Shown piece after piece: positions 1-11,271 of a stretch of DNA of 64,000 nt; position 1 is the stretch's first letter; every line of letters begins with the position of its first letter. Position numbers and translations under genes: made by a program. Source of the stretch: Mycoplasmopsis caviae (GTDB taxonomy: Bacteria > Bacillota_I > Bacilli_A > Mycoplasmatales > Metamycoplasmataceae); contig NZ_CP101806.1 in assembly GCF_024498215.1 (NCBI RefSeq), positions 248,001 through 312,000 on the forward strand, given 5' to 3'. Under the pieces are notes generated by a model. It did no database searches, was not told where the DNA came from, and saw only the letters and a program-made list of their open reading frames with translations.

Positions 1-240
1 ATTCTATATTCAATAGCAACCACTTCTGCATTTTTATACTTTGTTTTAGGATTAGTTGTTAAGAATATGAAGAATGCAAATCTAAATCTTGTTTCAGTAT
101 TCTCAGATATTTTTTCAGTATTATTTTACCTAACAATTCTAGTTGGTTTAGGTTTAATAGTTACTTACTATGTACTATTTAATATTATCTACAAAAATAT
201 CTCAAGAGCTAGAAGAGAACAAGCAAAGAAGAATGAGTAA
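1..240 (+). CDS. C-terminal end of a membrane protein (partial)
   Basis: The reading frame is open from base 1 to a TAA at 238-240, so the start lies outside the window. The 79 visible residues hold two hydrophobic stretches (around residues 4-21 and 42-66) followed by a basic tail rich in Arg and Lys that would face the cytoplasm. This fits the last two membrane helices of an integral membrane protein. There is no motif that identifies the family. It is followed by a hairpin terminator, so it is the last gene of its unit. Confidence 0.6.
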   Translation: MLYSIATTSAFLYFVLGLVVKNMKNANLNLVSVFSDIFSVLFYLTILVGLGLIVTYYVLFNIIYKNISRARREQAKKNE

Positions 241-251
241 ATATTTAAGTA

Positions 252-297
252 AAAAAGTAAAAACAGCGTAAGTTGAATTTTACTTTTTCGTTTTTAT
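252..297 (+). terminator. Rho-independent terminator after the upstream membrane protein
   Basis: An 11-bp perfect inverted repeat (AAAAAGTAAAA at 252-262, its complement at 278-288) is followed by a T-rich run. It separates the upstream gene from hsdM. Confidence 0.6.
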
Positions 298-333
298 TAT
301 CAATATATAAATTAAATAAATGGAGAACATGTC

Positions 334-1938
334 ATGAACAACAAAAAAGAATTAGAAAGAAGAGAATTACACAAAACAATTTGAAATATGGCTGACCAAT
401 TGCGTGGTGCAATTGACGGTTGAGATTTCAAAAGTTATGTTTTAGGTTTCTTATTTTACAGATATATTTCTGAAGGTTTGACACAATATATTAATAAAGA
501 CCACCGTGATGCGTTAGAAGAAGTTAATTGTGCATCTTATGAAACAATGACAGATGAACAAGCAGAAGGTGCGAAGGAAACAATTATTAAGGCAAAAGGT
601 TACTTTATTAGACCAAGTGAATTATTTATTAATGTTGCCAAAAATTGTGATTCACACAAAGAAGATTTAAATGAATTATTACAAAAAGCTTTTAATAATA
701 TTGAAGCATCGGCAATTGGTACATCAAGTGAAAAAGATATTAAAGGTTTATTTGCAGATATTAATTTAACAAACACTAAATTAGGCAATACGGTTATTGA
801 AAAAAATGAAAGATTAATCAAAATAATTCAAAACATTAATTCAATGAATCTTGGTTCATTTGAAGATAATACAATTGATGCTTTTGGTGATGCATATGAA
901 TTTTTAATGGGTATGTACGCACAAAACGCAGGTAAGTCAGGTGGTGAATTTTTTACGCCTCAAGAAGTTAGTGAATTATTAGCTAAATTAACATTAATTG
1001 ACTATTCAAAGGCTGAAAAACCATTTAAGAATAAAGTATTAAGAGTTTATGACCCTGCTTGTGGTTCAGGTTCATTGCTCTTAAAATTTGCAAAGGTTTT
1101 GGGTGCTGAAAATGTTGGTGGTTTTTATGGACAAGAAATCAACCATACAACATATAATTTAGCAAGAATTAATATGTTTTTACATAATGTTGGTTTTAAT
1201 AAATTTGAAATTGCACTAGGTGACACATTAATCAAACCAGATCCTGGTCTTGATACAAGAAAACCTTTTGAAGCTATTGTATCTAATCCACCTTATTCAA
1301 TTAAATGAGAAGGCGACAATAATCCTTTATTAATTAATGATGAGAGATTTGCTCCTGCCGGTGTATTGGCTCCAAAATCAAAAGCTGACTTTGCGTTCTT
1401 AATGCACTCATTACACTATCTAAAAGAAAATGGAACAGCAGCAATTGTTATATTCCCAGGCACTTTATATCGTAGTGGTGCTGAAGCGAAAATAAGAAAA
1501 TATTTAGTTGAACAAAACTTTGTTGACTCAATTATTCAATTACCTGATGACTTGTTCTTTGGAACAAGTATTTCAACTTGTATTATTGTATTTAGAAAGA
1601 ACAAAAACGACAACAACGTCTTATTTGTTAATGCTTCAGATCTTTTTGAAAGAAGTGGTATTAAAAATAAATTAACAGGGTCAAATATTGACAAAATTCT
1701 TACATACATTAAAGATAGAAAAGATTTTGAAGGTGTTACAAAATTAGCAACATACCAAGAAATTGTTGAAAACAATTATGATCTTTCAATCAATACATAC
1801 ATTAAGAAACAAGAAGTTAAGGAAAAGATAAACATTAAAGAACTTAATCAAAAAATTAAAGAAACAGTAAGCAGAATTGATGTTTTAAGAAAAGAAATTG
1901 ATAAGATTGTTGAAGAAATTGAAGGAATGAATAATTAA
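334..1938 (+). CDS. hsdM: Type I restriction-modification DNA methyltransferase subunit HsdM
   Basis: The protein is 534 residues and methylates adenine as part of the HsdM2S complex. The N-terminus (residues about 10-55, [14 protein letters not shown]) is the HsdM helical domain. The AdoMet motif DPACGSGS begins at residue 240 and the catalytic NPPY motif of N6-adenine methylases at residue 318. The ATG at 334 follows a GGAGAA ribosome site. Several UGA codons are read as Trp, for example at 1306. The stop is one base before the first hsdS start, so the two are translated together. Length is normal for short HsdM proteins and no lesion is visible. Confidence 0.95.
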
Positions 1939-1939
1939 A

Positions 1940-2674
1940 ATGTCAGTCAATAATTTTTATTTAAAAGATGTTACATTGGTTAATAATTTTAAACAAATAG
2001 GAGCAGATGAATTGGAACAATTAAGGGTTGAATCGGGAGATGTAAAACTTTTACCTAGTTCAAAAAACTATGATTGATATTCAACAAAAAAAAAGGTTGG
2101 AAGCAATCTTTGTGAAGGTGAAGTTATTACACTCGGAAGAGCAAGATATGCAAATGTAAAATACTGAAAAGGTTCTTTTGTAAGTTCAAATAATATCATT
2201 GTATCATCAAAAGACGAGAGCAAACTATTAACGAAATTTCTTTATTATTTTTTAGTTGAGAAACTCCTTTGCTTTTATACAACAACTTCTACATATCCAA
2301 AATTTGATAAAAATATTTTTAATAGAACAAAAATAACAATTCCTCCTCTTGAAAAACAAAAAGAAATAGTTGACAAACTTGATAAGTTTGCTACACTAGA
2401 AGCGGAGCTGAAAGCGGAGTTGGAAGCAAGGGGGAAGCAATATAATCATTACCGAGACCAATTGTTAAATTGCACAACTTCAAATATATTTAAAAATGTT
2501 ATTGAGAGTGAAAGAACAGTTCTAATAACAGATTTATTTAATTATGAACGTGGCAAAAGACTCATTAAGGCAAATAGAATTAAAGGTGATATTCCATTTG
2601 TAACGGCAGGACATTTAAATGATGGAATCACTGAATATATTTCAAATGAAGAAAAATATTTGAAAATTGTATAA
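1940..2674 (+). pseudogene. hsdS: Type I specificity subunit HsdS, copy 1, amino-terminal part (frameshifted)
   Basis: The 244-residue frame holds a first target-recognition domain (residues about 1-130), a conserved helical spacer beginning [16 protein letters not shown] near residue 135, and the start of a second recognition domain. It then runs into TAA at 2672-2674. The near-identical copy 2 has six A residues where this copy has five (near 2652-2656). Adding one A would join this frame to the next ORF and give an unbroken protein of about 600 residues up to 3750. The present state is therefore a -1 frameshift in an A-run, either decay or a reversible switch. The first recognition domain differs from that of copy 2, so it should read a different half-site. 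Confidence 0.8.
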
Positions 2675-3691
2675 CTATTGATATGTTTGGTAACATTTTT
2701 TGAAGACCATATAAATTTATGTGTGATGACAATATAATTTGCCTAGGTTCAGATTTTTTAAATGAAAGCAATGCTCTCTATTTTGTTGAGAAAATCAAAA
2801 TGACTATCAATAAGTTTGATTATTCAAAACAATATAGAATTAAACATCTTGAAAATCATAGAATTTCAGTTTCATTTATTAGAAATGAGTTAGACCATAA
2901 AGCAATAAATAAAGTTTCATTATTACTTAATATGATTTGAAAATACACAAACAATTTATATGCAGGTCTTCCAAATGAGATTGAGTTAAGGGCAAAACAA
3001 TATGAATATTATCGCAATTTATTGTTAGCGCCAGCTAACCTGAGAGAGAGAGAGAGAGAGCACCTATTAGAAATCATATTTAATGAGTTTTCAAATTTGC
3101 TTGATATAGTTAAAAAGCCCAAGTACTACTTCACTAATACTCAAAAATTATGACAAATTGCAACTTTTGATAAAAAATTCAAAGATGTTGAAGACTATAA
3201 ACAACCTGAGACATTAAAAATACATCATTTATTAGCTTCTAAAATGAAGAAATTTGAAGAAAAGAATGGAGATGTCTTATTATTATCAACAGGAAATTAC
3301 ATTTCATATACTAAAAGCGAAAAAGTAAAAGAATACCTAGTTGATGACGAAATTATTTCAATTCAAGGCGGTGGTTCTTGCAATACCACTTGTAATATAA
3401 AATATTACAAAGGAAAATTTATTACTGCTGACAATAGAATTTTTAAATCAAAAGACCAAAGCAGGGTTTTAACAAAATACATTTACTATTATTTGAAAAA
3501 TATAGAGAATGAAGTAATAAACTTATATCAAGGTTCAGGTATTAAACACCCAAATATGAACAAATTTTTAAATCTTGATATTACATATCCGCCATTGGAA
3601 GAACAAAAAAGAATTGTTGAAATATTAGACAAATTCTCAACATATGCAGAAAGTAATGTTGAAGGTCTTTTAGCAGAAATTGAATTAAGAA
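2340..3691 (+). repeat. Direct repeat, copy 1 of the hsdS common segment (second copy 4164-5520)
   Basis: The segment from the first conserved spacer through TRD2, the GA tract and the third half is nearly identical to 4164-5520. Differences are few: five versus six A, the GA length, scattered substitutions, and a diverged last spacer. The repeat begins just after the unique first recognition domains, so crossing over here would exchange those domains or delete one unit. Confidence 0.85.
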
Positions 3692-3750
3692 GAAAACAAT
3701 ATGATTATTACAGAAATCTATTATTAGTATCTGGAATTTGTAATAAATAA
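2683..3750 (+). CDS. hsdS: HsdS copy 1, remainder of TRD2 fused through a GA tract to a third recognition half
   Basis: From an internal ATG at 2683 this frame runs 355 residues: the rest of the second recognition domain, a spacer ending in YEYYRNLLL, an Arg-Glu run encoded by the GA tract (3042-3060), then a third recognition domain and a last conserved spacer ([16 protein letters not shown]). The GA tract is in the one phase that keeps upstream and downstream halves in the same frame. No good ribosome site precedes 2683, so it may be expressed only if the A5 frameshift upstream is restored. A shorter product could begin at ATG 3244. The third half resembles a half-HsdS and could pair in trans. 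Confidence 0.7.
3042..3060 (+). repeat. GA dinucleotide repeat, (GA)9G, inside hsdS copy 1
   Basis: Nineteen bases of alternating G and A lie between the second and third recognition halves. In this length the frame reads through (Arg-Glu repeats, then His-Leu-Leu-Glu) into the third half. Dinucleotide tracts like this change length by slipped-strand mispairing. Confidence 0.9.
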
Positions 3751-3766
3751 AAATTAAAGGGAAATT

Positions 3767-4912
3767 ATGAGAGAACTTAAATATTATAAAATTGGTGAAA
3801 TATGTGATATTTCAAGAGGCAAAACATATACAAAGCAATATATTGCTAATCACTCCGGAAAATACCCACTTTATTCCTCACAAACCATAAATAATGGAGT
3901 TCTTGGTTACATTAGTTCTTATGACTTTGATGGCGAATATGTTACATGAACAACTGATGGAGTTTATGCAGGAACAATATTTTATAGAGATAAAAAATTC
4001 TCATTAACTACTCACTGTGGCTTATTATCAATAAAGGATAAGAATATAATTTCTCCTAAATTTTTATCATATATATTAAGTATTAATTCAAAAAAGTATG
4101 TTAATTATGCATCCTCTAATCCCAATTTGACAAGTAATGTTATGGCTGAAATATCAATACCTGTTCCTCCTCTTGAAAAACAAAAAGAAATAGTTGACAA
4201 ACTTGATAAGTTTGTTACACTAGAAGCGGAGCTGAAAGCGGAGTTGGAAGCAAGGGGGAAGCAATATAATCATTACCGAGATCAATTGTTAAATTGAACA
4301 ACTCCAAATATATTTAAAAATGTTATTGAGAGTGAAAGAACAGTTCTAATAACAGATTTATTTAATTATGAACGTGGCAAAAGACTCATTAAGGCAAATA
4401 GAATTAAAGGTGATATTCCATTTGTAACGGCAGGACATTTAAATGATGGAATCTCTGAATATATTTCAAATGAAGAAAAAATATTTGAAAATTGTATAAC
4501 TATTGATATGTTTGGTAACATTTTTTGAAGACCATATAAATTTATGTGTGATGACAATATAATTTGCCTAGGTTCAGATTTTTTAAATGAAAGCAATGCT
4601 CTCTATTTTGTTGAGAAAATCAAAATGACTATCAATAAGTTTGATTATTCAAAACAATATAGAATTAAACATCTTGAAAATCATAGAATTTCAGTTTCAT
4701 TTATTAGAAATGAGTTAGACCATAAAGCAATAAATAATGTTTCATTATTACTTAACACGATTTGAAAATACACAAACAATTTATATGCAGGTCTTCCAAA
4801 TGAGATTGAATTAAGGGCAAAACAATATGAATATTATCGCAATTTATTGTTAGCGCCAGCTAACCTGAGAGAGAGAGAGAGAGAGAGAGCACCTATTAGA
4901 AATCATATTTAA
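3767..4912 (+). CDS. hsdS: Type I specificity subunit HsdS, copy 2 (full length)
   Basis: This 381-residue protein has the normal HsdS plan: TRD1 (residues about 1-132), spacer ([16 protein letters not shown] from residue 134), TRD2 (about 175-335), spacer ([17 protein letters not shown] from about residue 346). HsdS sets the DNA target of the HsdM and HsdR subunits. Translation passes into the GA tract (4867-4889) and stops 21 bases after it at 4910-4912, giving a short Arg-Glu tail. A ribosome site (AAAGGGAAATT) precedes the ATG. TRD2 is almost identical to that of copy 1 and TRD1 is unrelated, so the two units differ in one half of the recognition site. This looks like the currently active specificity gene. 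Confidence 0.88.
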
Positions 4913-5520
4913 TGAGTTTTCAAATTTGCTTGATATAGTTGAAAAGCCCAAGTACTACTTCACTAATACTCAAAAATTATGACAAATTGCAACTTTTGAT
5001 AAAAAATTCAAGGATGTTGAAAGGTATAAACAACTTGAAACATTAAAAATACATCATTTCTTAGCTTCTGAATTAGAAAAATTTGAAGATAAAGACGGTG
5101 ATGTTTTATTGTTATCTACCGGAAATTATATTTCATATACTAAGAGCGAAAAAGTAAAAGAATATCTAGTTGATGATGAAATTGTTTCAATTCAAGGTGG
5201 TGGTTCTTGTGATACAACATGCAACATCAAATATTACAAAGGTAAGTTTATCACTGCCGACAATAGAATTTTTAAATCAAAAGACCAAAGCAGGGTTTTA
5301 ACAAAATACATTTACTATTATTTAAAAAATATAGAGGATGAGGTAATAAACTTATACCAAGGATCAGGCATTAAACACCCAAATATGAATAAATTTTTAA
5401 ATCTTGACATTACATACCCACCGTTGGATGAACAAAAAAGAATTGTTGAAATATTAGACAAATTTTCAACTTATGCAGAAAGCAATGTTGAAGGTCTTTT
5501 AGTAGAGATTGAATTAAGAA
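4164..5520 (+). repeat. Direct repeat, copy 2 of the hsdS common segment (first copy 2340-3691)
   Basis: This is the second copy of the 1.35-kb repeat described at 2340-3691, in the same orientation, and it carries the longer GA tract and the intact A6 run. Confidence 0.85.
4867..4889 (+). repeat. GA dinucleotide repeat, (GA)11G, at the end of hsdS copy 2
   Basis: Twenty-three bases of alternating G and A, four more than in copy 1. The four extra bases change the phase, so hsdS copy 2 stops at 4912 and the third half is left out. Confidence 0.9.
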
Positions 5521-5567
5521 GCAAACAATTTAACTATTACAAGGATAAATTACTAGAGTTTAATTAA
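4890..5567 (+). pseudogene. hsdS: Out-of-phase third recognition half of HsdS (no start codon of its own)
   Basis: This frame encodes about 225 residues: a third recognition domain with a [18 protein letters not shown] segment and a final spacer ([16 protein letters not shown]). It matches residues after the GA tract in copy 1. No ATG precedes 5109 in this frame; only weak TTG codons exist. It would be translated mainly when the GA tract is in the reading-through phase. It is best seen as a silent, switchable domain and not as plain decay, because the frame has no other lesion. Confidence 0.75.
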
Positions 5568-5588
5568 AAAAAGAAGAGGAGAATAATT

Positions 5589-8500
5589 ATGGAAAAGCTT
5601 CAACTAGTTATGGCTCACGATGATTGAACTGTTGTTGATGAATATAAGCCAAAGGGTGAAATTCGTACTGAAATACAATCTGAGGAAGAATTAGAAAACG
5701 AATTAATTAACAAGTTGGTCGGTAATGGTTATCAAAGAGTTTTTATTCACTCTCCTAATGAACTCCTTTCAAATTTAAAAGAACAAATTGAAAAACTAAA
5801 TGAGTATAAATTTTCAAATGACGAGTGAAAGAGATTTCTTTGTGAATATTTAATAAATGAAAAAGACACCGTTGCTGATAAGACAAGAAAAATACAAGAA
5901 GATTACATTTATTCATTGCAAAGAGACAATGGAACAGTAAAGAATATAAAAATTATTGATAAGCAAAATATTAACAATAATTTTCTTCAAGTAATAAATC
6001 AATATACTCCAAAAGATTCAAATTATAAAAATAGGTATGATGTTACTATTTTAGTTAATGGTCTTCCATTAGTTCATATTGAATTAAAGAGAAGAGGTAG
6101 AAAACTTAGTGAGGCTTTTTATCAAATTGAGAGATATAAGAATGAATCATTTTGAAGTGATAATGGTTTATATAATTATGCTCAAATCTTTGTTATAAGT
6201 AATGGGACACAGACAAAATATTATTCAAATAATACGAGAGAACAAATTCACAAAGATAATAAAGAATCTAAAAAAACAGTAAAAGTTATTAACAAAAATG
6301 CATTTAAGTTTGCAATGGATTGAACCACATCAAAAAATGAACATATTGAGCAATTATTAGATTTTGCAGACACATTTTTATCAAAAAGAACCTTGTTAAG
6401 GATTCTTACTAAATATTGTGTATTTACTGTTGACAAAGAACTTTTTGTAATGAGGCCTTATCAAATTGTCGCTACTGAAAGAATAATTAACAAAATAAAT
6501 TATGGACTTCAAAACAACATAAAGGACAGAAAAGAAGTTTCTGGTTATATATGGCACTCAACAGGTTCAGGAAAAACACTAACTAGTTTCAAAACCTCGC
6601 AATTAGCAAAAGAGTTAAATGGCATTGATAAGGTATTATTTATTGTTGATAGAAATGATTTGGATTACCAAACATTAAAAGAATATGAAAAATTTCAATC
6701 CGGCTCAATAGCATCAACAGTTAACACAAGTGATTTGGCTAATAAACTTAAATCAGATGATTTAAAAAACAAAATTGTTATTACAACCATTCAAAAAATG
6801 AGCATAATGATTAACAAATTTAAAGCACATGAAGTTTATGGCAAAAAGGTTGTTTTAATTTTTGACGAGTGTCATAGATCACAAGCCGGTGAAATGCACA
6901 GAAAAATTGTGCAAAAGTTTAAGAATTATTTTCTCTTTGGATTTACAGGAACTCCAATATGGACTGAAAGGCCTTTTAGTGCACACAAAACAACAGAATC
7001 ACTATTTGGTGCAGAGTTACATAGGTACACAATGTTTGATGCTATAAAAGATAAGAATGTTTTGCCATTCAAAGTTTCAAATGCGGATACTATAAAATTA
7101 AAAAATGATGATAAACTAGAACAAATAAAAACCGATGCTAAGAGAGTAGATGAAGAAGAAGTTTTGAATAGTCCTGAAAGAATAGAAAAAAATGTTACCT
7201 ACATTCTTAATAACTATTCAACATTAACAAGAAAAAACAAAACCCATTCAATGAAAGTTATTTCTAATGTTGATGAATTAAGTAAGCAAAAGAAAAGTGA
7301 CATTATGTCAAAAGGATTAATTAAAGCTAAGAGAAAAATTTTGACAAAAAGTGGTTTCAATGCGATGTTTGCAACATCAAACATTGATGCAGCTATTAAA
7401 TATTATGATGAGTTTAAAAAGCAATTGTGTCAACCAAAAGGAAATAAATCTCACAATTATAATAATGATAATTTTAAGATTGCTATGATTTATAGCTATA
7501 CTCCAAATTCACCCGAGTTTATTTCAAAGGTTAGTGAAAAACAATTAACTCAATATGAAACATTTGATGTAGATAATACATCAACAATTGGTCTAGATGA
7601 AACCCAAAGAGAATCATTAGAAAGAGCAATTGCTGACTATAACAATTATTTTAACACTAGTTATGATTCAAGAGATAGCTTTTATAATTACTACAAAGAT
7701 GTAAGTATGAGAGTTAAGAATATGGAAATTGACTTACTAATTGTTGTTAATATGTTTTTAACAGGTTTTGATGCACCAACACTTAACACGATATTTTTAG
7801 ATAAATTTTTATTTAAACACAATTTGATTCAAGCGTTTTCAAGAACTAACAGAGTATTTAATAACAATAAGCCGTATGGCGTAGTTGTAACATTTAGAAA
7901 CATTAATGATGTCATTTCAGAAGCAGTTAGAATGTTTTCAGGTTCAGTTGAAAATCCTAATATTTTGATTAAGACATTTAATGAATACTATGAAGATGGT
8001 TTTAGAGAAAATGGTAAGGAATACATGAGTTATAAAACATTAGTTTTAAACTTTATTGAAAAATACAAAAGCGATTTATCATGTGAATCATTTTTTACGA
8101 CTATTAATGAAAAGAAACAATATATTAGATTGTATAATGAAATTTTAAAGCGTAAAAATCTCTTAAAAGCTTTTGATGAATTCCAGGATGAAAAAACAAG
8201 AATTATTAGTGATTATCAATATCAAGAATATAGTGGTATATACAATAAATTAAAAGATGAAATTACTGAATACACAAGAACAGATAGAATATCAATTATT
8301 GATGATGTTGAGTTTGAAACTGATTTAATTAAGGTTGAAGCAATTGACATTGAATATATACTTAACAAGGTTTATGAATGATCACAAAACCAAGATACAA
8401 AAAAGAATAAAACTGATAATAGTACACAAGAAAAAATGGAAATTAATCAGCAAAAATTATTCGATAATCTAAAGAAAGATCTTTTGGTTCATGTCAATGC

Positions 8501-8879
8501 ATCTCCATTTTTAAGAAAGAAAAGTGAATTAATTATTAAGTTTTTGGAAAAAATTAATGCAGGAGATTCATACTACACAATTGTAGATTCATTTTATGAA
8601 CTAGGAAACCAAGCTGTACTTTCAAAAATCAAGGAAATTGCTAAGAAATTTGATTCAAAAGAAGAGGATTTAATTGATTTTATGAAAAAATCATTTGAAA
8701 GAAATGAAATATCAAATGAAGGTGTTGAATTTACTAAATTATTGCAAACAAAGGGACTTTTTTCAAAACCTAATGATGTTCTTAAAAAATCTAACGAACT
8801 GTTTGAAAATTTGAAAGAAATTTATTTAGAGTATGACGAATTCCAAAATGACTTTACATCATTAACTAAAAAGAAATAA
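5589..8879 (+). CDS. hsdR: Type I restriction endonuclease subunit HsdR
   Basis: The 1096-residue protein cuts unmodified DNA after ATP-driven translocation. The N-terminal nuclease domain shows the PD-(D/E)XK core (YDVTILVNG followed by IELKRRGR, around residues 150-175). The helicase domains follow: Walker A SGSGKT-type motif (TGSGKTLTS from residue 325), DECH box at residue 426, GFTGTPIW, and motif VI QAFSRTNRV. The start has a GAGGAGAA ribosome site, 21 bases after the last hsdS segment, so hsdM, hsdS and hsdR form one operon. The gene is unbroken and of normal length, so the system can probably restrict as well as modify. Confidence 0.95.
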
Positions 8880-8956
8880 AAGGCGAGAAATAAAGTAAAG
8901 CATTTCATTAAATCTAAATGTTTCCTAATTTAGTTAAAATTTGTTTGATTATGATA

Positions 8957-9045
8957 AATTTTACTAGAATCTAAATAATAGACTTTCCAGATAAGCCTAT
9001 AAAATAGGTGTTTTTGAAAAGTCTATTTTTAAACTGTCAAAATTA
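8957..9045 (+). mobile_element. Solo end of an IS1634-like element (scar)
   Basis: The stretch copies the 3' end of the transposase at 48601-50339: it contains the last codons (LLESK, stop) and the following hairpin with GCCTATAAAATAGG, in the opposite orientation to that copy. It closes near 9031-9045 with CTGTCAAAATTAG, similar to the outer end of the full element. No other part of the element remains here. Confidence 0.6.
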
Positions 9046-9225
9046 GCAAAAGTATGGCGAACTAAAAAATGTATTTAGTCTTGCTGTTTCATAAATAATC
9101 TAAATAGGATAAATATCCATTGATTTTGCATTTTGAGTATCGCAAACCTACTAAACTTAACAATTTGAACTAAATCCCCAAAAGTTGAACTAAAAGCTTA
9201 TCAACTTCATATCTATCAACCTGTA

Positions 9226-9256
9226 TTGTTCTTTATTTTGAGAAAAAAAGTATAAT
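9226..9256 (+). promoter_or_regulatory. Candidate promoter for the lipoprotein gene at 9345
   Basis: A perfect -10 box TATAAT lies at 9251-9256 with a weak -35 (TTGTTC at 9226-9231, 19-bp spacer). The untranslated leader would be about 80 bases. Confidence 0.4.
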
Positions 9257-9344
9257 TCATTTAATTAATAGTTAAGAGTAATTTACCTTAAACTATTATA
9301 AAAAAAAGAAAGGTTTTAATTTATAAATTAATAAAAACGATATT

Positions 9345-11210
9345 ATGAAAAAAAGAAAAATAATTCTTTCTTTAAGTGCTATTCCTGTTTTAACACTTTG
9401 TGCTACTTCAATTTCAACTAGTTGTGGTGAAAAACCAAAGAATAAACCATCAATTGAAAATCTTAAAAAATTGGAAAATGAAGTTAAAAGAATTGAACAA
9501 ATGAAAATTTTTGATAATCTACTTGAAACAAATGAAACAGACCCATCAAAAATTGAATTAAATAAAAAATTTGCATCTTCCCAAGATGTTAATGAATTTA
9601 AACAAGCATTAGCAAAAGCTAAATCAGTAGCATCTGAAGATGAGGCTGAAAGTGAGTTGTTAAAACTTAGACAAGCATTGGATAAATTTTTATCATCAAT
9701 AAAAACAGGTTCAAAATCATCAACAATCACTCCACCAAACCCAACCCCTATACCAAATCCCAATCCAAATCCTATTGTTCCAAGTGTAACTGATTGAAAG
9801 GAAGTTCAAGAAACTATTGATGGAATTACATACAGTAAGTTTAGCAAATTAGGGACTATATTAGGTTTATCTTCTACTAAAACAGTTAGAGAAAACATTG
9901 AATTATTAAAAGATACAACAAAAGATAATGATATTATTTCAAGCATTAGTGCTGTTGCATACAATGAGTATGAAGGTAAAATTACTGTTTCAGTAAAGAT
10001 TACATCAAGAGGCAATGAATTAGGAACACATGAAATAGAAATGTCAGGGTTCAAGTCGTTTGATTTACCAAAAGAACAAAAGGCAACAAGTGTTAAGGTT
10101 GACCTTAAAAAACTAATTAAGGAAAAGAAAAAACTTGAACAAATTAGCGACAATGATTTAGAAAATTACATTCAAAAATTTGAAGTTCTAGGAACAAAAA
10201 GTGCAACGCTTGATATTCAAAAACTTATTGTTGAATACAAGGATTATTTCAATTCAAAATCATATTCATTAGTTGGAAATAATAAAGATGAATTAAACTT
10301 TAGTGGAGAATTCCAATACAAGAAACTTGCAAAGGGTTTATCTGTGGAAACTGTTAAAGTAAAAATTGAATTTTTAAAAGCAAAAATCGACAATTCAACA
10401 TACACTAAACAAGACATTTTAGATTATATTATTTCAACAGCAAGAGTTGAAGAAAACAATTCTGCAATAACAGATGCTTTTGCTTCATCATATTTAGAAA
10501 AATTTAGAAGCCTAAAAAGTATTGCTTTGACTTTAATCAAACATGATGACGAAGACTATTTTAATGATCAAAACCTTAAAATTCAAACAGAAAATGAAAA
10601 CATTGAAACAGATGATAATGATGGCACAATGAAGATTAACTATCAATTATCAGTTGAAGATGCAAGCAATCAAAAAGTTGTTTCTAAGGAATACAAGGAA
10701 ATTACTGTTAAAGGTTTCAAAAAGATTGATGATAAGTATTTATCAAAGAAGATTGCTATTGTAGTTTCTGTTGATACAACCGGTTCAAAAAAACTAAAAG
10801 ATGAAGTTAGGAGTGCTTATAATTCAGGAAAATTTGAACTTGATGAAAATTGAATTAAAAATAAAATAGGTAATTCATCTCATATTTTCGTAAGAAGAGA
10901 GAATAGTGGAGTTAATGAAATTTTAAAATATATTAAACACACATATTTTAATTTGTTAGGTAATGGAACCGATTTTACAAATTCAATAATAAACAAGGCT
11001 ATTAATTTTGATGACAGAAATAAAACGCAAAATCAATTTGAGGTAGAAACAATTGCTGTTAATTTTAAAAAGATTGAAATACCTCAAAATGTATCAGGGA
11101 ATAGAGTTTCATTTAAAATTTCTTATGAAGTCATTGTTTCATCAACAGACAAAAACAAATTAGATGTTAAATTTAGTGCAGTAACAAATAGTTTCTTTGT
11201 TATCAACTAG
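9345..11210 (+). CDS. Surface lipoprotein with Lipoprotein_17-like repeats
   Basis: The 621-residue protein begins with a lipoprotein signal peptide (MKKRKIILSL, lipobox STSC, lipidated Cys27). Next come a charged helical region (about 30-125), a Pro/Asn-rich hinge made of PNP repeats near residues 125-148, and domains with the pattern VSVKI...GTHEIEMSGFK and GTMKINYQL...ITVKGFK. That pattern resembles the Lipoprotein_17 (variable surface lipoprotein) repeats of other mycoplasmas. It should be anchored on the outer face of the membrane. It is monocistronic, with its own promoter and a terminator shared with the convergent gene. The exact function is unknown; family assignment is by pattern only. 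Confidence 0.75.
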
Positions 11211-11226
11211 GAAAATTTATAATAAT

Positions 11227-11263
11227 AAAAAGTGAAGTTTTTTGGTAATGTACTTCACTTTTT
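11227..11263. terminator. Bidirectional terminator between two convergent lipoprotein genes
   Basis: The inverted repeat AAAAAGTGAAGT (11227-11238) and ACTTCACTTTTT (11252-11263) has T-runs on both strands, so it can end transcription from either side. The same stem sequence recurs at 37029 and 45757. Confidence 0.75.
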
Positions 11264-11271
11264 TAATTTCA

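Larger units (their letters stand above)
8880..9344. other. Intergenic stretch between hsdR and the lipoprotein gene
   Basis: Apart from the IS scar at 8957-9045 and the candidate promoter at 9226-9256, this AT-rich interval shows no ORF or structured RNA that I can recognise. Confidence 0.5.

Noticed and set aside
600-821. Antisense ORFs inside hsdM, P80, the SGNH gene and the paralogues
   Set aside because: They are shadows of the real genes: no ribosome sites, and their composition mirrors the sense codons.
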